A stretch of 64,000 bases of DNA, taken from Tetradesmus obliquus (Eukaryota > Chlorophyta > Chlorophyceae > Sphaeropleales > Scenedesmaceae). The position numbers and the translations under genes were made by a program. The stretch is taken from positions 3,596,001 to 3,660,000 of the forward strand of contig CP126198.1 in NCBI GenBank assembly GCA_030272155.1. Direction: 5' to 3'. The notes under the pieces are model-generated. The model saw only the letters and a list, made by a program, of their open reading frames with translations, did no database searches and was not told where the DNA came from. Position 1 is the stretch's first letter. The number at the start of each line of letters is the position of its first letter. This document shows positions 47,301-59,162 of this stretch, piece after piece.

Positions 47301-50227
47301 CATCTGGTGGTGTCTGTGGCCGCCACATGCACACTGCAGCCGGATTCGCTTGGCTGAACTGGCTCATCCGCAAGCTGCGCCAAGGCTGCCTCACCGGCTG
47401 CGTGCAGACAGCCAGCCAGTCCATGTACAACAGCGCGTGGCTGGGCTTTGAGTTTGTGCTGGACTACAGGTAAGTAGCAACTTGGCAGTGGCCGCCAGCT
47501 GCCAGCAGTTGCTTTTCGGTGTGTTGGAGTGAAGGTCAGGGCCTGGTGCCTTCTCTGTGCAAGCAACGCAGCTCGTTGTGTTGGGATGTTGGAGAAACAG
47601 TGCCAAACTCATACACGAACTTGCAGGGGGCACACGGTGTTTGGTGCATTGCTGCACAGGTTATGCCACTGCTCAGTGAGCCTGCCGCTGTTCTTTCACT
47701 GTAAGGTGTGCGGCTGTTGCACTGCTGTCACTGCCGCAGGGTGTCTGACATGATGCTGGGGCTGTGGATCATCCTCATGTTTGGCAGTGGCATGCCTGGC
47801 CTGTACATCTACGGCATCGTGTGGCTCATGGTGGTGGACGTCACAGACCGCTGGTACCTCAGCACGATGTGCAAGCAGCCCGTGCGCTACGGCCAGTCGC
47901 TGCCGGTCCTGCTGCTGGGTGAGCAGCAAGCTGCAAATGTTGCAAGCAGTGGTTTGGCAATACTTTGCTCACTGCATGTATTGAGCAGGTGCAGCCTGTT
48001 CAGAATTCAACGATGCTTCAGCCTGGCTGCAGCACCACCATCGCCCTTTAAGCTAAGTTATGTGGGACATTGATGACTTGGCTGTGCAGGTGTGCTGCCC
48101 TGGGCTGCTGCCACACACTGCGCTTTTGGGTTGTGGATGCACACCCACTTCTACGGCGGCAACATGCAGAGTGTGTCAGACCTGGCTGACAGGAGTAGCA
48201 GCGGCCTGGCAAGCTTGGCGAGGAGCAGCGCTGGGCTGCGCATCACGCAGCTGAATGGGCTGCCGCTGCTGGTGCTGCTGATAGTCCACCTCACCATCCA
48301 CGTCATCATCAGGTGAAGCACAGCAGCAGCAGCCTCTGGATGAAGCATGCCAGATGGCACATGCTTGCCCTGCTGAGCGGTGACTCTGTCAGTGAAATCC
48401 CCAATGTTTCCATTAACCATCCAGATGTCAACACATGATAGATGAGGCACCAGATATGTCGCTGCTGCTTCACAGTCTGACTTGCTGCTGCTGCTGCTGC
48501 TGCTAACATATTGGTGGCATCACCCGCTGCAGATCGCTGCTGTACTTCTTCAGCGGCAAGGCCTTCGCCTGCTGCTGCGCTGACGAGGACGACGGCCCTG
48601 AGATCGAGGTCACGTACGAGTCAGCGCTGCTGGCAACGTACGGCAAAGGTGTGGGCCGCCGCAAGCTGTCTGGCACGCCCACGTACCGCATGCCGCACCA
48701 CCCGCGCTACAAGGACATGTTTGACAACCCCATGTACAAGCCCATCTGGTTCAAGGCCTTTGGGAAGCTGCGCTACACTCAGCTGGTGCGTGCAGGACGC
48801 ACCGACAGCTGGACACGAGTATGGAGTGTGCTGGGTGGTGGTGTCTGCAGCAGCAGCGGCAGCGGCAGCGATGGGCTCCTGCAAGTCGCAAATAATGACA
48901 GACCTGGATGTGATTTCAGGCAGTTTTATTACCCCGCTTCACACGGCACTGTTGGTCAATAGGCTGCTGCGGTTGCTGTTGCGACCTGTGCGTTGCAGCA
49001 TGGCTGATATCATTTACGCTGCCAGATCACTTACATTTGTTGTGGCTGTTGCAGGTGTCACGGCCTGGTGGCGGCTTCTTGATTGCTCCTGAGCTGATTG
49101 TGGAGCACGACCAGCAGGACATGGAGGACACACTGGCCTCCATGCCCCAGGACCTGCAGGTGAGAGCAGGGGCAGGCGATAGGCGCCATCACAAGATTGC
49201 AAAGGAAGGAGGGCTTTAGCACCAAGCTTGGCAATCGGCAGAGACACAACCATTCACAGTTTAAGACTGCTGCCGGCACACCGCATGTGCAGTATCATAT
49301 GTAGCAGGGGTGGTCAGCTGCATCTCCTAGGCTCTGCTCTGTTGTGCTGTGTTCTCACTCTTTGTTGCTGTCGTTTGACTGGTCTGTGTTCGCGTGCAGG
49401 CGATGGCACGCAAGCTGGCTGACGGAGCCACAGCAGACGGCAGCATCACGCCGCGCAAGTCCTCGCTGCAGCCGCGCACCAGCATCACGGCAGGCGCCAT
49501 CAACACCATGCGCGAGCGCAGCCAGACAGTCAACGTGGCAGTGCTGGCAGGCCTGGCGGTGCCCGACAGCCCTACTGCGCTGCGCTCCGACTCCCTGAGC
49601 TTTGATGGCATAGCCACACCCCAGAAGAGCCTGCTGTCGCAGCGGCTGGGCAGCGCAACAGCTGGTGGAGATGCAGGTGGGCTGGGGTTGATCATGCATG
49701 CTGCACTTGATCGGCAGTGTCAGCATGCCACGCATGCAGTACCTGCTATTCTGCAATTACATCTGTGGCTCTGCTTGAGATGGTTGCTTGTCCGTTCTTG
49801 TTGCAGGTGGCGGCCCTGGTCTTTTGGATGTTCGCAGTGGCGCCTCAGGCGTACAGGCAGCCGGGCAGCTGGGAACGCCGTGCATGTCAGCCATGCTGCA
49901 GCAGCCCCCAGCAGCACACGGCACATTCACAGATGAGGCTGCGGCAATGGCGGCGGCTGCGATGGCAGCAGATGCAGCTGGTGCAGCAGCAGCCATGGCA
50001 TCAGCAGTGGCCGCCGGGCAGCACCCGCAGGAAGGGTATGCAGCACCTGGGATGATGCCGTATGGCATCATGACAGGGGTGCAGCCTGGCATGGGGCTGA
50101 ATAGCTACCCACCATTTGTGCCGGCTGGCTTCACTGCAGCTGATGGCATGCAGCAGTCGGGGCCCAGTCTCAACTGCTATGCCCCATGCACAGGCGAGAT
50201 TCAGGCTGGTAGCCCATATGGTGCTAT

Positions 50228-50266
<39 letters not shown>

Positions 50267-51999
50267 ACGGATGATGTATGGAGCGCCTATGCAGCAGCAG
50301 CAGCAGCAGATGGGCCCACCTGCTGACGGCAGTGGAATGCCAGCACCTGCATATCCTGGCTACTCGGGGTACCCTGGCATGAACATGGCTGGATACCCTG
50401 GCATGGGCATGAGTGTTGCACAGGCACAAGCAGCAGCTGTAGCGGCAGCAGGTGCAGGTGCTTGGGGTGGTGCAATGTCACCTATCACAGCACAGGGCAC
50501 AGCTAGCATGACCTGGGCACCTTTGGGAGGCATGGGCATGGGGTGGGGCATGCCAGGGGTGCTGCCTGCTGAAGCAGCATATGCCGGCATGCCATCAACA
50601 GCACAGGGGCTTGGTGCTGAGCAGCAGGCTGCTGTGGTAGCAGCTGCTGCGCCTGAGCCCACTTGGCTGCTGGGCCATGCCCCCGGCTTTGCAGCAGCGC
50701 CTGTGGGCCAGCCCGCAGTGTGGGATGGAGTGATGGCTGCTGCAGCTGCAGCTGCAGCTGCAACAAATGCACAGGGTGAGCCAGGCCTAGAGGCAGGCTA
50801 GAATGAAATGGTTGTGATGGTGCGCAGCATGAACATATATGCCATGGTTGCCCATCGGCCACTGCTTTTGCCATTGCATAGAAGTTACTTGCTGTGCAGC
50901 GTCAATGCGTGCAGAAGCAATGGGCCAGGCAGCACAGTTCACAGGTACACACTGCCCCCACACAGTACCAATGAGATTTTCTGCATTGCTAAGCGATTGG
51001 TCGTTCTGCATATGAAATGCTGCTGCATTTTCCTTCACCACGCCTGCAGGGGCAGATTCGCTATACAGCCCATCAGGCCAGGCCTCAGGAAGCGCAGCAG
51101 CTACATACATGCCGCCAGGCATGCAGCAGCAGTATGCGCCACTTGCTGGCAGCATGACAGCTGCCCCCAAATTGAATGCTGTGGAGCCTAACAGCAGCAG
51201 CAGCAGCAGCTGCCCGATCAGGTTTGACATGGCAATGGGGCTGATGGATGGCACTGCAGCAGCACCCTACCCCAATGTGCACCTCACCACAGTGGACATG
51301 CCTGCTGTGCATGAGGTGCAAGCTGGCTCTGCTGCAGCAGATGTAGCTGCAGCTGCAGAGCTGCCAGCAGCCCAAGATGCAACAGCAGTGTACACTGTGA
51401 CCCCTGCAGCAGCTGCTGCTGCAGCTGTGGAGCCCGTTCCTGCAGCCGCTGTGCACCTTCAGGAGCTGCCAGCAGATACTGCTGTGGGCTTGGTAGTAGC
51501 AGCAGACAGTACAGCAGTGCTGGCCGCAGCACCGGCTGACGTAGCAGTGGCAGCAGAGCAGCTGGCAGCAGGGACACCTGCTGATGTGGCAAAAGTTGCT
51601 GGGGATGCAGCGGCCTGTGAGGGCGGCAGCAGCGCTGCACAGCCTGATGCTGCTGGCGGCAGCATCCAGCCAGCAGAACACCATGTGCAGTATTCAGAGC
51701 AGCAGGAGCAGCAGCAGGCTGCGGTGACGCCAGCAGAGCAGCAGCAGCAGGCCCTGCAGCAAGCAAGCAGCTCCATGCAGGGTGAGGTGGCAGCAGCAGA
51801 AGGGGTAGGGGGTCATCATACTGACGGAGATGATGGCAGCAGTGAGGGGGAGGATGAGTCAGACCACCAGCAGCTGGTCAAGCCGTCGGCAGCAGCAGGC
51901 AGCAAGGCTGGCGGCGGCAGCAATGCTGGCAGCCAGCAGGGCACTGGCGGCAAGAAGCGCAAGAAGGCAAAGAAGGGCAAGAAGGGCAAGAAGCATTAG
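41666..51999 (+). CDS. OSCA/TMEM63-like (CSC1) mechanosensitive cation channel with long low-complexity tail
   Basis: About 1,700 residues over at least 20 exons, opening MGKAEHQAHVEEHKRQ. Two N-terminal membrane segments (near 42.1 and 42.95 kb) flank a large insert. A cytosolic domain starts VVRGLPETTPID|EIGQHFSRFGKVMDV, the RRM-like loop fold of OSCA proteins. EDYIYENLHYSRFARYFR then leads into RLAVLAILLISAAAVTKLM. Further helices include VISGVIVILNIVLKQVLQVL before FEKHWSQSD, SLQIIIILNAILT and, most tellingly, LGLWIILMFGSGMPGLYIYG followed by VDVTDRWYLSTMCKQPVRYG, which mirrors the OSCA segment ending in a DKY..L..Y..P-like motif. Two last helices end near 48.3 kb. These channels are opened by membrane tension or hyperosmotic stress. 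The tail is Gln/Ala/Gly/Met/Pro-rich and ends GKKRKKAKKGKKGKKH. The exon 50775|51050 join is in phase, so I treat the tail as the same gene. An anoctamin relative is the alternative. Confidence 0.74.
44357..44393 (+). repeat. CTG run forming the end of a channel-gene intron
   Basis: CTG repeats run directly into CTGCAG, the acceptor of the exon beginning GGTGGCTGAGCAGC. The microsatellite takes the place of a normal pyrimidine tract. Confidence 0.85.
50226..50264 (+). repeat. CAG run coding poly-Gln in the channel tail
   Basis: Thirteen or so consecutive Gln codons, nearly all CAG, within the Gln/Pro/Gly/Met-rich C-terminal extension. Confidence 0.92.
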
Positions 52000-52885
52000 G
52001 TGCATGTGGCGAGGCCCAGAGACTGCAATGCATGGAAGACGGTAGATAGAGGCCCCGGGGGTCACATTGGTGTGTTCATGCGGCTACGCCACAACAGATG
52101 CCTGGTAGATGGAGGGATCGCATCAATGTGTTCATGCAAGGAATACGCTGGGTAGTTGTTGGCAGTTCCAGCTGTTGAGGACTAGATAAAGGCGTTCCAC
52201 AACGTTTGTCTTCAAGTCACTTGCCAAGTTGCCAGTGACTTTCCCACATGACCAACATGAACTCGAGTGGCAAGGGGTGCCGGGTTGATGCGATGCGATT
52301 TTTTATTATAGTTTGGACGCATAAAACAGGTGCATGGCTTGATCTTCGCAAGATTGCCAGGAATGCTGCGAGTGACAGTCTGATGTTGGGCAGTTTCGCA
52401 GCCCAAACCCGCCATCCGTCAGGTGGCTTTGGCCTATGAAACAGTTTTTTATTCCATTACTGCACCTTTGGAAGTGTGATAACACGCGCGACCACGTTAC
52501 TACGCAGGGGCGTCAACCAGACCAACTGCACCCGACCAGTGTTGGTCTCGGAACTGTGGCAGCTCCTTAAACAAAGATAGCAGTTGAACCTTGCACTGCC
52601 GATTACAACCGGTATATAGTGTGATCGCATAGCTCGCAGGATACGAATATATCAGGCTGCAGCACTGGTGAGTTTGTCCTGCCTGCGATGCACCATGAAT
52701 CGCAAAATCAGCAAACGCCAGCCCTCCATGTACACAGCATAGTCGCAGTCTTTGTTCGCATTGCTATGCTCGCCCTTCCTCAATCAAACGTCTGCAATCG
52801 TGCATACTGTACATGTCTCAGGAAGGGCACCTCTTCTGTGCTGGGTGACTCGCAGTCGGACAACGCTCGCTTTCAAGGCCGAAAG
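52000..52885. other. Intergenic: channel 3' flank and promoter of the secreted-protein gene
   Basis: No gene seen. An in-frame upstream Met exists at 52688 for the next gene, but the Met at 52886 starts a clean signal peptide and is preferred. AT content rises from 52440 to 52640, the likely promoter. Confidence 0.45.
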
Positions 52886-55800
52886 ATGGGGATACCCTGT
52901 CGGTTGGCAGCCCTGCCTGGGCTGCTACTGCTGCTGCTGCTGGGTGACGCAGCTGCCACTGGCAGCAAGATCTGGTTGGGTTACAGGTGCTACCTGCCTG
53001 GCTGCAACCAGTGCGAGAGTGGCAACCCATACAAATGCCTGGAGTGCAACACCCGTGGAGGATATGTCAAGCTGCCAGACAGCACATGCGGTGCGTGGGC
53101 TGGTGCAGTTGCTCAGGCTGGTGGATGGCAGGAACCCTTGGTGCCAGCCGGTGTGGCTGCTGCTGGTGGCAGTGGGGGCTTGAACATCGGCATAGCTTCT
53201 TCTGCTTGAACCCATGTGGCGTAGGTATTTCAAAAAAATTGACAGCAGGCGCATAGACACAGGATTTGCCGGTTGCCGCATGACAGCAGAGTGTTTGCCA
53301 ATGCCCGCCCGAAGCAGAGGCCTGCATCACCTGTCCACCCTCTTGTTGTGGATCCACGCGCTTGCCTGGCTCACCTCACAGCTGCCTTACAGGCTCACGG
53401 CTGACGCTGCCTTGTCTGTTGCTACCCGCAGGGTGTGCTGCCGGCTACGGTAGCTATGCAGTGCCTAGCGTGCCGAGGTTTCCCACATACCCGCCATCCT
53501 GCCCAGGCTTCCTCCCTTCTGCTGCCAGCAAGTTCAACGCCCGCGCTGCTACAGCAGCACGCAAGCAAAGCCCCTTGCAGAGCAACTACATCTCTTTGGC
53601 GCAGCGCACATTCTCCATGCATCCCAAGTGGCTAGTTACACCGCAGAAGCAGTACAGTAACAGGCCGAACTACTGCTGGTGGGGCTACCATCCCAATGCT
53701 GTCTGTCAAGTGCCGCCGGCATCAGGCTGCGGCTATTGTGCTTGTGCATCCTGCCTGGCTGGTTACACCAGCTCTGGCGGCAAGAGCATTGCCTCCTCAG
53801 TCTGCGCCCCTAAAAGCGCGCCTGGCAATGTCAGGTACGTGGTGTAGTGGGGGTGGCGAAGGAGCCCTATGTTTCAAAAACAAGTTAGAATGTTAGTAAT
53901 GCACTGCATTGCCATGCTTTTGCCACATTCTCAAGCCAAGCGCCTGCTCAGGTTATGTAACTGTAGCAGCTGGCTGCTGGTGCTGCACGGACTTGCACAC
54001 GGTTGCTCCTTGACTGACACACAGGCTGCTCTGCTGCACGCCTGCTGCTATGATGCTCGTTTTGCTGCAGGTGCAAAGGCAAGCCACCTCAGGTGAGGAA
54101 AGTGGTGGTTTGAAGGTGCTGAAGCGCAGCCCGTGCAGCAACCTTTATGCACAACCCATTTACACTTGGCTGCCTTTGCATGCGCACAGCACGGTTATGC
54201 GAAAACATAGGGTATAGAAAGCTCTAAGCATGCGTGCACAGCAGCACTGGCCATGAACCCTGCATTTTAGATATCAGCCATATATTTCCTGTTTGGCTGC
54301 TGTTGAGCCTAGCAAGCTCAACCCCTGCACTGCTGCACCACACTCCTGCTCCGCCACACTGCTGCTTCACCACACTCCTGCTGCACCACACTGCTGCTGC
54401 GCCACACTGCTGCTGCAACTCATCACAGGTGCCTCATGCACAGCCCTGGGCGGCGACCTGCTCAAACATCCTAGCAGGCCGCAAATGTGGGGCCCGCGGG
54501 GCGCCCTGCAAGACCTCATATGTGTGCAGCAGCTGCACACCCGGAAGTGCATGGCCCATTGCTTACTGCGAAGGCCCAGCTGGCATTTGGCGTGTGCAGG
54601 GCACTTGTGTGGCTGGCAGTGGCATGGCAGACTGCCCGAATCGCCCGCAGAGCGTGGCAAACGCTGAAGCGTGGCCTTCGGATTGTGTGGATGGCAGCGC
54701 TTCGGTGAACCCGACAGTATGTAACGCCAACTGTGCGGCAGGGTTCACTGGGGAGGTGGTGGCAACGTGCTCTGCTAGCGGCTGGGTGGTTGCGGGGACG
54801 TGTGTGAGGGATGGGCCTGGCGCGGACTGCCCTGGCACTCCTGATAAGCAGCCCAATGCCAAAGACTTTGCTGACTGCACCGATAAGACAGATGGAGAAG
54901 TGTGTGATGCATCCTGGTGAGTGCTGCTGCAACTGCTGAGCCAGCCATGAGAATCACAATGTGCTGTCAGCTGCTCTGTGGTTTGTACAATGAGCTGCTT
55001 GATGCTGAATCCTTGCTGTGCGTGCAGCACCCCTCCTTCGTTCTAAACCTTTCACGTTTACCCTGGTGCTCTGTCAACAGCCACAGCACTGCTTGCTTAA
55101 AAATCTGTCATCAGAAAGATCTTGCTTCTAGTCTACAGCAGACCACCTGTGAATGCTGTGGTTAGCCATCCCTTCATCTGCCTTGCTGTACCGCCTCTAT
55201 AGCTGTTGGTATCACAATCAGCCCATGCACGTAACCCATGCTGCTCGTGTGTGCTGCACCTATGCTGCAGTGAGGCTGGGTTTGATGGTGGTGTTCAAGC
55301 TGTGTGCGGCATTCAGGCAGACGGCAGCTTTGGCTATATCATTGGAGGGGAGTGCACTCCAGCGGGAGGAGGAGGATCCACCTGCGCTGCTACCCCAGAA
55401 GACCCCTCTGTGGATTGGCCAACAGGTCGGTAGCCAGTGCATCAATGCACATGTCATCATGTACTGGGGTGTTGCCTCCATAGCAGCCGCAGCCTCACCA
55501 TACATTCTGTAGACGTTGAAAGTTTGAATATAATGCTACGGCTGTGTCATGCGTGACACACGCCGGTCAACTAACCGTATGCAGTGAAGCTTTGTGCCTT
55601 GTATGCCTTGGGTGCCCTGCGCATCCGCCAGATACATCTGCAACAGATGCCGCCTACAAGGCCAGCCGTGCGTTTTGCAAGTTCGCTACGCAGCTGACAC
55701 CGGTTCCTTGCCGCTGTTGTTTGGTGCCTGCTGCCACCACAGACTGTGCCAATGCTCCTGACAGCTCCTCCTGCCCAAGTGATGGCTCCCAGGCACTTTG

Positions 55801-56414
55801 CGCTGCTGGCTTTGTTGGCTCCGGTGGCACGGTGAGTGCAGCAGACATGTCTGAGCGACATGATTGCGGTACTAATGCGTGGTGCAACCACCCTGCATAT
55901 TTGTTTTGTGTTTGTTACTTGCCTCATGTAGCTGGAAGAAGTACGCCTCAACCGCAACAATAGGGCCTGGCTAAGGGGCTGGGCTGCTGCTGCGCATGAA
56001 GCCAGCATGCTTTGCTGTGATGCTAAGTGCCTGGTGTTATGCTTGATGCAACGCGCTCTGCATGCGGAGCTCACCTTGGCAGCTACATCACCTTTCGTAC
56101 TGTTGCTGCTGCTGCTGCTGTGCATGTGTCCGCAGGCCACCTGCATTGACGACGGCTTTGGCACACTTGTCTGGGACGTTGTGGCAGACTGCACACCTGA
56201 AAACCTGCTCAGCTGCGAAGGCCTGCCCCAGCCTGACCCCTTCAATGAACTGGTCAGCCCCTGGCCAGCAACTGACCCTGTGTGCTTGCTGGGAGCTGAT
56301 CAGGATGTGTGCATGGCAGGGTGTGCGGCTGGGAAGACTGGTAGCGGTGCGATTGCCACGTGCAATGGAGCGACCGGCGTATGGGAAGTGGATCCCACAA
56401 TCGACTGTGTGTGA
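52886..56414 (+). CDS. Secreted cysteine-rich protein with sushi-like repeats
   Basis: 546 residues from seven exons that close in phase: 52886-53090, 53432-53834, 54071-54092 (only 22 bp), 54429-54916, 55271-55425, 55743-55831 and 56136-56414. The N-terminus MGIPCRLAALPGLLLLLLLG is a textbook signal peptide. The mature protein begins with Cys pairs (CYLPGCNQCESG, CLECNTRGGY) like the first part of a growth-factor-receptor Cys-rich module, then a Tyr/Ser/Pro-rich segment with CGYCACASCLAGYTSSGG. It continues with four or so modules of about 60 residues following ADCPxxP...CxAxCxAGFxGEVVATCxASGWVVxGTC, reminiscent of sushi/CCP-like repeats of algal secreted proteins. No membrane anchor is seen at the C-terminus (...TIDCV). 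Cell-wall or extracellular function is inference. Confidence 0.72.
54331..54420 (+). repeat. 15-bp-period minisatellite in an intron
   Basis: Imperfect repeats of CTGCTGCACCACACT just upstream of the exon-4 acceptor at 54428 in the secreted-protein gene. They extend the pyrimidine-rich run before the splice site. Confidence 0.85.
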
Positions 56415-58127
56415 GTTGTGCTGATCTGGATGTTGGTCTGGTGTCTCTTTGGCACCAACAGAAACGCATGCCAAGGCAGGATGATGATGTTGATAAAGAT
56501 GATGGTGTAGTGGTATTGCACTTAAATGCGCGTGGCGGTTTCCACCCAGGCACCCGTGGCAAGCATGGTGCTGCTGCTGGTGTGCAAACATAGCGCCAGG
56601 CAGTATGCTGCAGTGGTGGTAGGTTCTGCTAGGCGGGGTTTGCACCGTTGACGTGAGCATCATGCTACGCACACTCACATAATCTGGGTGATGCAGGGAG
56701 GCATTGCATCATACGCATGCCGCATGATTGTTGCAGTATAGCAGCTGTCACTTACTACGGACACGTGCGCAGCGCAGCACACACCGATCCCTACCCTTGA
56801 TGTTGTTTGATGTTGTGAGCAAGGCAGAAAAGACTCCTAACCACGCCTGCACTTGAAAACACCCCATTACATAATGATTAGTGAAGGCACCATGGGTGGA
56901 GTACAATGGGATGCGCACATCGCAGGTGGTGTTTGCACAGCCGCTGCTATCGGAGACATGCATTAACACATATATGCTGCAGCTTTCAAAGTCGGTTTGA
57001 TGTGCATCTTCTTGGGTTGTGTCAAGTGCCGCAGCACCACCTGCTGTTGGTTCATGGCACCTGCCAGGTGGGCGGCATCTTTTGTAAAGGGAAAGTTGTC
57101 CGTTTACACAACATCCTTTTGTGTTTGGGACTGGTACAGCACTGTCAAAGTACAGCCTGAGCATAGCGGGCGTCCATGTTAACCCACGTGCAGGTCGAAT
57201 TAATGCATGTAGTGGCACAACGTGCAGAGCCTGTGTTGCATTCATACTACGAGTTACTGCATGTGTGGGAGCTGCTGCATTTTGAAACCACATGAACATA
57301 CGCGCACCAGAACTGCATGGCAGCCCCTTGGGCACAGTCTGTGACCTGCACATGCCAGCCGGGGTGCTGCTGTTTCACATTACATTACATTACATGCTCC
57401 ACTCAACGAGGAGTGGGAACCCCAGTCAGGAGCCAACGAGAGGCTGTTTCAAACACAATGGTGCACGCGTCATGATGCGCATGGCTGGGCAGCCGTTGCA
57501 GCTGTGTTTGCCCTGCGCTGCTGAACTGGGCCTGGCCTTGGCGTGGCAATGCCTGTGCATGTGTGCTGCTGCCATTCTGAAGGGCTGACCGTAGGCATGG
57601 TTACTGTCAGGGCTGTTACGCAGGCAATGTGGGCCATGGCGTCGATGCTTTGCTGGATATGAAGCGATGCATGGCATGCATTGAGATGGGGTGTAGTAAC
57701 TAAATTCTATCAATGTCTGTTACAATGTTGTTACATTGGGCAGCCCAGCGGCTGAGTGGCGCTGCTTTGAGAAGACGCTCTCAGATCAACCCTATGACAG
57801 CACGCGCTTTGGTCCCAGACAGTGCCAACACCTACTTGTAGCTACCCTGCTCTGCAAAGGACTATATGGTACAGCAACACAGGACGCTTTGTCACGCGTC
57901 GGCAAGGCAGCAAGGCATTCAGCTATTGCAAGCTGTCTTGTCTGCAACTGTTAACACTACAAGGCACCATCGTACAGAAAAGGGCTCACATAACCCTAGC
58001 GCAGCACTCAGGGCGCGTCAGCCACCAGCCTATTCACCGCTTCCCAACCAGAACCCGGTGTACACAGTTAGGCTGTGCCATCTCCCTCATGCCTCATGCC
58101 TCACGCTTCAGGCCTCAAGCGCATGCC
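56415..58127. other. Convergent intergenic region between secreted-protein and flavodoxin genes
   Basis: No gene recognised; frames are short and domain-free. It must carry the two 3' UTRs. A short ATTAC repeat (57377-57392) and CCTCATG/CCTCACG repeats (58085-58130) are the only structures noticed. Confidence 0.4.
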
Positions 58128-58286
58128 TCACGCCGCTGCTGTTGGTGCCTTCACCCCCATCTCCTGCAGCACCTGTGCGGTCCACTGCCGTATGCGGCCC
58201 TCAGTGAGCTCGCCCTGGCTGTCCTCGTCCAGGGCCAGGCCGCAGAAGAAGCCAGGCTTGGTCTCAGCCTGCAGCAACAGCGCGGT

Positions 58287-58341
<55 letters not shown>

Positions 58342-59122
58342 CGGAATATTAATCGCATGCAGCAGCCTGACACGATGTGAAAGGAGCGTGGGTAGACAAT
58401 ACACGGGCTGTGGGCGAACAGGCCAGCTCTGTGACCTGCAGGCGACGTCATCCTTCACTTCAACATGCCGCCTGCCGAGATTTTCCACAAACAAAGCAGT
58501 CAGCATATGGATTGCCAGCTCGCTCAAGCGCAAGCCCCACCCATGCAGATGCGCAAGTTCACCATGTAAGTGCGCTTGGATTGTGCCCAGCAACAACCCT
58601 TGTCAGCAATGTCGCAGCCTGAACTACACAACACCAACCGCCCACGACCCCAACACTGCAGCCCTTTCACCTTAATCTCTGAGTGCTCCTAGCCCTCTGT
58701 GGGCCACGCTCCAACCATGTCGGTGCCTGCCGCAGCAAAGCTGGAGTGCAGCTCCTCCATTGCATAACAGAAGCAGTCCCCATAGCCATCTGACATGTTA
58801 ACTTTTTGTCATTCTGGCTATCAGGTCAGTGCAACTGAATCATACTACCATCAAGCCGTGCCAGGGTTTACACAGCGCAACACCACTGAACCACAATGGC
58901 CAGCCGGCCCACTACCCAATCTCGCCCTTACCTTGGACTCCGAGTGCTCGTAGCCCTCTGTCGGCCACGCACCCACCATGTCAGCACCTGCCGCAGCAAA
59001 GCTTGAGTGCAGCTCCTCCATTGCATCACAGAAATAGTCACCATAGCCGTGCTGGTCCCCGCAGCCAAACACTGCCACCTTGCGGCCCTGCAGGCTCAGG
59101 CCTAGTGAAGTGATCAGACAAT

Positions 59123-59162
<40 letters not shown>

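Noticed and set aside
49788-50801. Separate Gln/Met/Gly-rich gene after the channel
   Set aside because: The frame joins in phase to upstream channel exons and, through the donor after 50775 and acceptor before 51050, to the Lys-rich terminal exon; one gene is simpler.
52688-52885. Upstream in-frame Met for the secreted protein
   Set aside because: It would bury the signal peptide about 66 residues inside the protein; the Met at 52886 gives a standard leader.
57360-57400. ATTAC repeat as a transposon end
   Set aside because: Only about three short units, with no inverted partner or target duplication nearby.
58287-58342. CRISPR-like or satellite array
   Set aside because: It is a plain tetranucleotide microsatellite without spacers.
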